Shown here piece after piece: positions 62,112 to 64,000 of a stretch of DNA of 64,000 nt. A program made the position numbers and the translations under genes. The notes under the pieces are model-generated. The model saw nothing but the letters and a program-made list of their open reading frames with translations, did no database searches and was not told where the DNA came from. This stretch comes from Allobosea lathyri. Lineage in GTDB: Bacteria; Pseudomonadota; Alphaproteobacteria; Rhizobiales; Beijerinckiaceae. Position 1 is the first letter of the stretch, and every line of letters begins with the position of its first letter. The stretch is taken from positions 310,001 to 374,000 of the forward strand of contig NZ_FNUY01000004.1 in assembly GCF_900108245.1 (NCBI RefSeq). Reading direction: 5' to 3'.

Positions 62112-62730
62112 GGCCGCGAAGAAGCTTGGAACAGAACCGCTGATCGACCCGACCGCAAAAGTGCGGCAGTCGACACTTGGACGCTACACCGAAATCGGTG
62201 CGCGCACCGCCTTCGTCGAGTCGACGCTGGGTGACTACTCCTACGTCGTGAACGATTCCAATGTCATCTATACGACGATCGGAAAATTCTGCTCGATCGC
62301 GGCCCATACCCGGATCAACCCCGGCAACCACCCGATGCAGCGGGCGAGCCAGTCGCATTTCACCTATCGTGCCTCGGCCTATTTCGACGATGCGACCGAC
62401 GACGATGCCTTCTTCGCCTGGCGGCGTTCGACCCCCGTCATCATCGGCCATGACGTCTGGATCGGCCATGGCGCGATCATCCTGCCGGGCCGCACGATCG
62501 GCACCGGCGCTGTGGTAGCGGGCGGCGCGATCGTCACCAAGGATGTCGCGCCCTACACCATCGTCGCCGGCAATCCGGCAAAGCCGATCCGCAGGCGCTT
62601 CCCCGAAGCCGTCGCCGAGCGGCTCATGGCGTTGGCATGGTGGGACTGGGAGCACGCCGAGCTGCGTTCGGCACTGGAGGATTTCCGCAGCCTCAGCATC
62701 GAGGCCTTCCTCGAAAAGCATGAGCGCTGA
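62110..62730 (+). CDS. Phosphonate-cluster hexapeptide-repeat transferase
   Basis: Left-handed beta-helix acyltransferase-like protein, 206 residues. Hexapeptide turns run about 12-60 and 105-165 ([40 protein letters not shown]). It fits the hexapeptide family often found in phn loci; function there is unproven, perhaps acetylation of an aminophosphonate as PhnO does by another fold. Start 62110 has GGGAG 9 bases upstream; ATG 62101 in frame abuts that site. It starts inside phnN's first codons on the opposite strand. Confidence 0.88.
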   Translation: MAAKKLGTEPLIDPTAKVRQSTLGRYTEIGARTAFVESTLGDYSYVVNDSNVIYTTIGKFCSIAAHTRINPGNHPMQRASQSHFTYRASAYFDDATDDDAFFAWRRSTPVIIGHDVWIGHGAIILPGRTIGTGAVVAGGAIVTKDVAPYTIVAGNPAKPIRRRFPEAVAERLMALAWWDWEHAELRSALEDFRSLSIEAFLEKHER

Positions 62731-62762
62731 CGGCGCCACGCAGATGGCTGCCAGTCGACATC

Positions 62763-62776
62763 TTGATCTGGATCAA
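62763..62776. promoter_or_regulatory. FNR/FixK box before globin chemoreceptor
   Basis: TTGAT-CTGG-ATCAA is a perfect FNR/FixK palindrome, also the most common form of the FixK box in rhizobia. Centre is about 92 bp before the receptor start, which suits activation under low oxygen. Confidence 0.75.
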
Positions 62777-62861
62777 GCGCTTTGGTGATCACGCGTTAAC
62801 CGACCCCCCGTCAATTGCAGGCTTGGCCGATTCTCCGGCTCCGGGCTTGGGGGCCATCATC

Positions 62862-64000
62862 ATGTCGTCATCGGATCATCTCGCGCAGCGCCTTTCCTTC
62901 ATCGGGCTTGGACCCGGCGAGCAGGCGTGTATCCGGGACGTTCAGGATGCGCTGACTGCGGCGCTGCCCGCCGCGCTGGAGACCTTCTACGCGAAATTGA
63001 AGAGTGTCCCTGAAACCCGCCGCTTCTTCAGCGACGATGGGCATGCCGATCGCGCCAAGCAAAAGCAGCTCGGACATTGGCAGCGGATCGCGAGCGGCCG
63101 CTTCGATACCGATTATGTCGACGCGGTCACCGCAGTGGGCCGGGTCCATGCCCGGATCGGGCTCGAACCCCGCTGGTATATCGGCGGCTATGCTTTGTTG
63201 CTTGAAGAGCTGATCGGCAAGGTGCTGGAAGCGCGTTGGCCCCGCGGCCGCTTCGGCGGCCAGATGCCGGGCGCGACCGAGCGCGGCGCCGAGATCGGCG
63301 CCATCATCAAGGCCGCCCTGCTCGATATGGATTATGCCATTTCCGTCTATCTCGAAGCCTCGGAGGCCGCTCGCCTGAAAGCCGAGGCGCAGGCCCGCGC
63401 GATCGAGCAGGCCAAGACGGCCGAACGCGAGAAGGCCGTGGCCTGTGTCAGCGAGGGCATGGCCGCACTTGCCAAAGGCGATCTGACCTTCCGCATGACG
63501 GCCGACATTCCCGCCGAATACGCTGAGATCCGCGACCATTTCAACGACGCGATGGGCCGCCTGCAGGAAATGGTCGCGACCATCAAGACGACATCATCGG
63601 CCATTGCCGCCTCCTCGCGGGAGATCAGCTCGGGCGCCGAAGATCTGTCCTCGCGCACGGAGCAGCAGGCTTCCGCGCTGGAGGAAAGCGCCGCCACGAC
63701 CGAGCAGCTCGCAGCCTCCGTCAAAATGTCCTCGCAGTCCTCGCGCGAGTCGGTCGCGCTCGCCGACGACGCGACTTCGGTCGCCCGGACCGGCGGCACC
63801 ATCGTCAATGACGCCGTCGATGCCATGACGCGCATCGAGGACGCCTCGAAGCGGATTTCCGAGATCACCGGTGTGATCGACGGCATCGCCTTCCAGACCA
63901 ACCTGCTGGCGCTCAACGCCGCGGTCGAGGCGGCGCGCGCCGGCGATGCCGGCCGCAGCTTTGCCGTGGTCGCGGCGGAAGTCCGGGCGCTTGCCCAGCG
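62862..64000 (+). CDS. Globin-coupled methyl-accepting chemotaxis protein (3' end cut)
   Basis: Cytoplasmic chemoreceptor; 380 codons visible. An N-terminal sensor globin (about 1-165) with the likely proximal haem ligand His96 in [25 protein letters not shown]-like linker follows (about 195-250; [15 protein letters not shown]), then the coiled-coil signalling domain (from about 255), where [20 protein letters not shown] begins the conserved hairpin tip before AAVEAARAG. No membrane helix. HemAT-type proteins sense O2 or other gases and signal through CheA. The FNR-type box upstream fits an oxygen role. Confidence 0.93.
   Translation, partial: MSSSDHLAQRLSFIGLGPGEQACIRDVQDALTAALPAALETFYAKLKSVPETRRFFSDDGHADRAKQKQLGHWQRIASGRFDTDYVDAVTAVGRVHARIGLEPRWYIGGYALLLEELIGKVLEARWPRGRFGGQMPGATERGAEIGAIIKAALLDMDYAISVYLEASEAARLKAEAQARAIEQAKTAEREKAVACVSEGMAALAKGDLTFRMTADIPAEYAEIRDHFNDAMGRLQEMVATIKTTSSAIAASSREISSGAEDLSSRTEQQASALEESAATTEQLAASVKMSSQSSRESVALADDATSVARTGGTIVNDAVDAMTRIEDASKRISEITGVIDGIAFQTNLLALNAAVEAARAGDAGRSFAVVAAEVRALAQ

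Overview
The window reads as a stretch of chromosome from a high-GC alphaproteobacterium of the order Hyphomicrobiales; a Bosea-like organism is my best guess. The guess rests on gene content and style: an atpHAGDC-type ATP synthase operon next to priA, a class I lysyl-tRNA synthetase, a rhizobial-type phn cluster with duplicated phnE plus DUF1045 and hexapeptide genes, tripartite tctCBA transport, and several families of palindromic repeats common in that order. No tRNA, rRNA, CRISPR, prophage or insertion sequence was seen.

Layout. 1-4540: ATP synthase F1 genes (atpD cut by the window edge, atpG, atpA, atpH) on the minus strand. 4880-9052: a small secreted protein, priA, a XerC-type recombinase and a DUF4337 membrane protein. 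9060-13939: a minus-strand operon for a dipeptide-type ABC importer (binding protein and two permeases, no ATPase) ending in an amidase. It diverges from uxaC-uxuB (uronate catabolism, 14154-17038). 17232-24914: a lone solute-binding protein, a fossil of a VOC-family gene, the aspartate decarboxylase/aspartate-alanine antiporter pair asdA-aspT, an M20 amidohydrolase and lysK. 25028-35066: nitroreductase, DUF808 protein, then a beta-oxidation cluster (thiolase, fused hydratase/dehydrogenase, divergent enoyl-CoA hydratase and IclR regulator) followed by tctCBA. 35265-44432: a protease-fold protein lacking catalytic residues, divergent from an alpha-2-macroglobulin and its partner PBP1C. 44944-49883: an RND efflux pump, its adaptor and a divergent TetR regulator. 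50059-62730: a full carbon-phosphorus lyase locus, phnCDE1E2, phnF (opposite), phnGHIJKLM, DUF1045, phnN (opposite) and a hexapeptide transferase. 62862 to the end: a globin-coupled chemotaxis receptor cut by the edge.

How parts work together. The phn locus carries a PhoB box before phnC and two PhnF-like sites before phnG, so uptake looks phosphate-controlled and the lyase genes PhnF-controlled. phnN is present but phnP is not; the DUF1045 protein has two HxTL motifs of a 2H phosphoesterase and could fill the cyclic-phosphodiesterase step. The TetR gene and efflux adaptor share two operator-like palindromes. The beta-oxidation divergon carries repeated sites suited to the adjacent IclR protein. 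The globin receptor has a perfect FNR/FixK box upstream.

The most unusual thing is the palindromic repeats. At least eleven elements of several families are present. Three lie inside reading frames without breaking them (pbpC N-terminus, the middle of phnI, the N-terminus of phnJ), and a fourth may extend phnL. Two others tightly box a GIY-YIG nuclease gene that has one internal stop codon, which suggests a possible link between that nuclease family and repeat spread.
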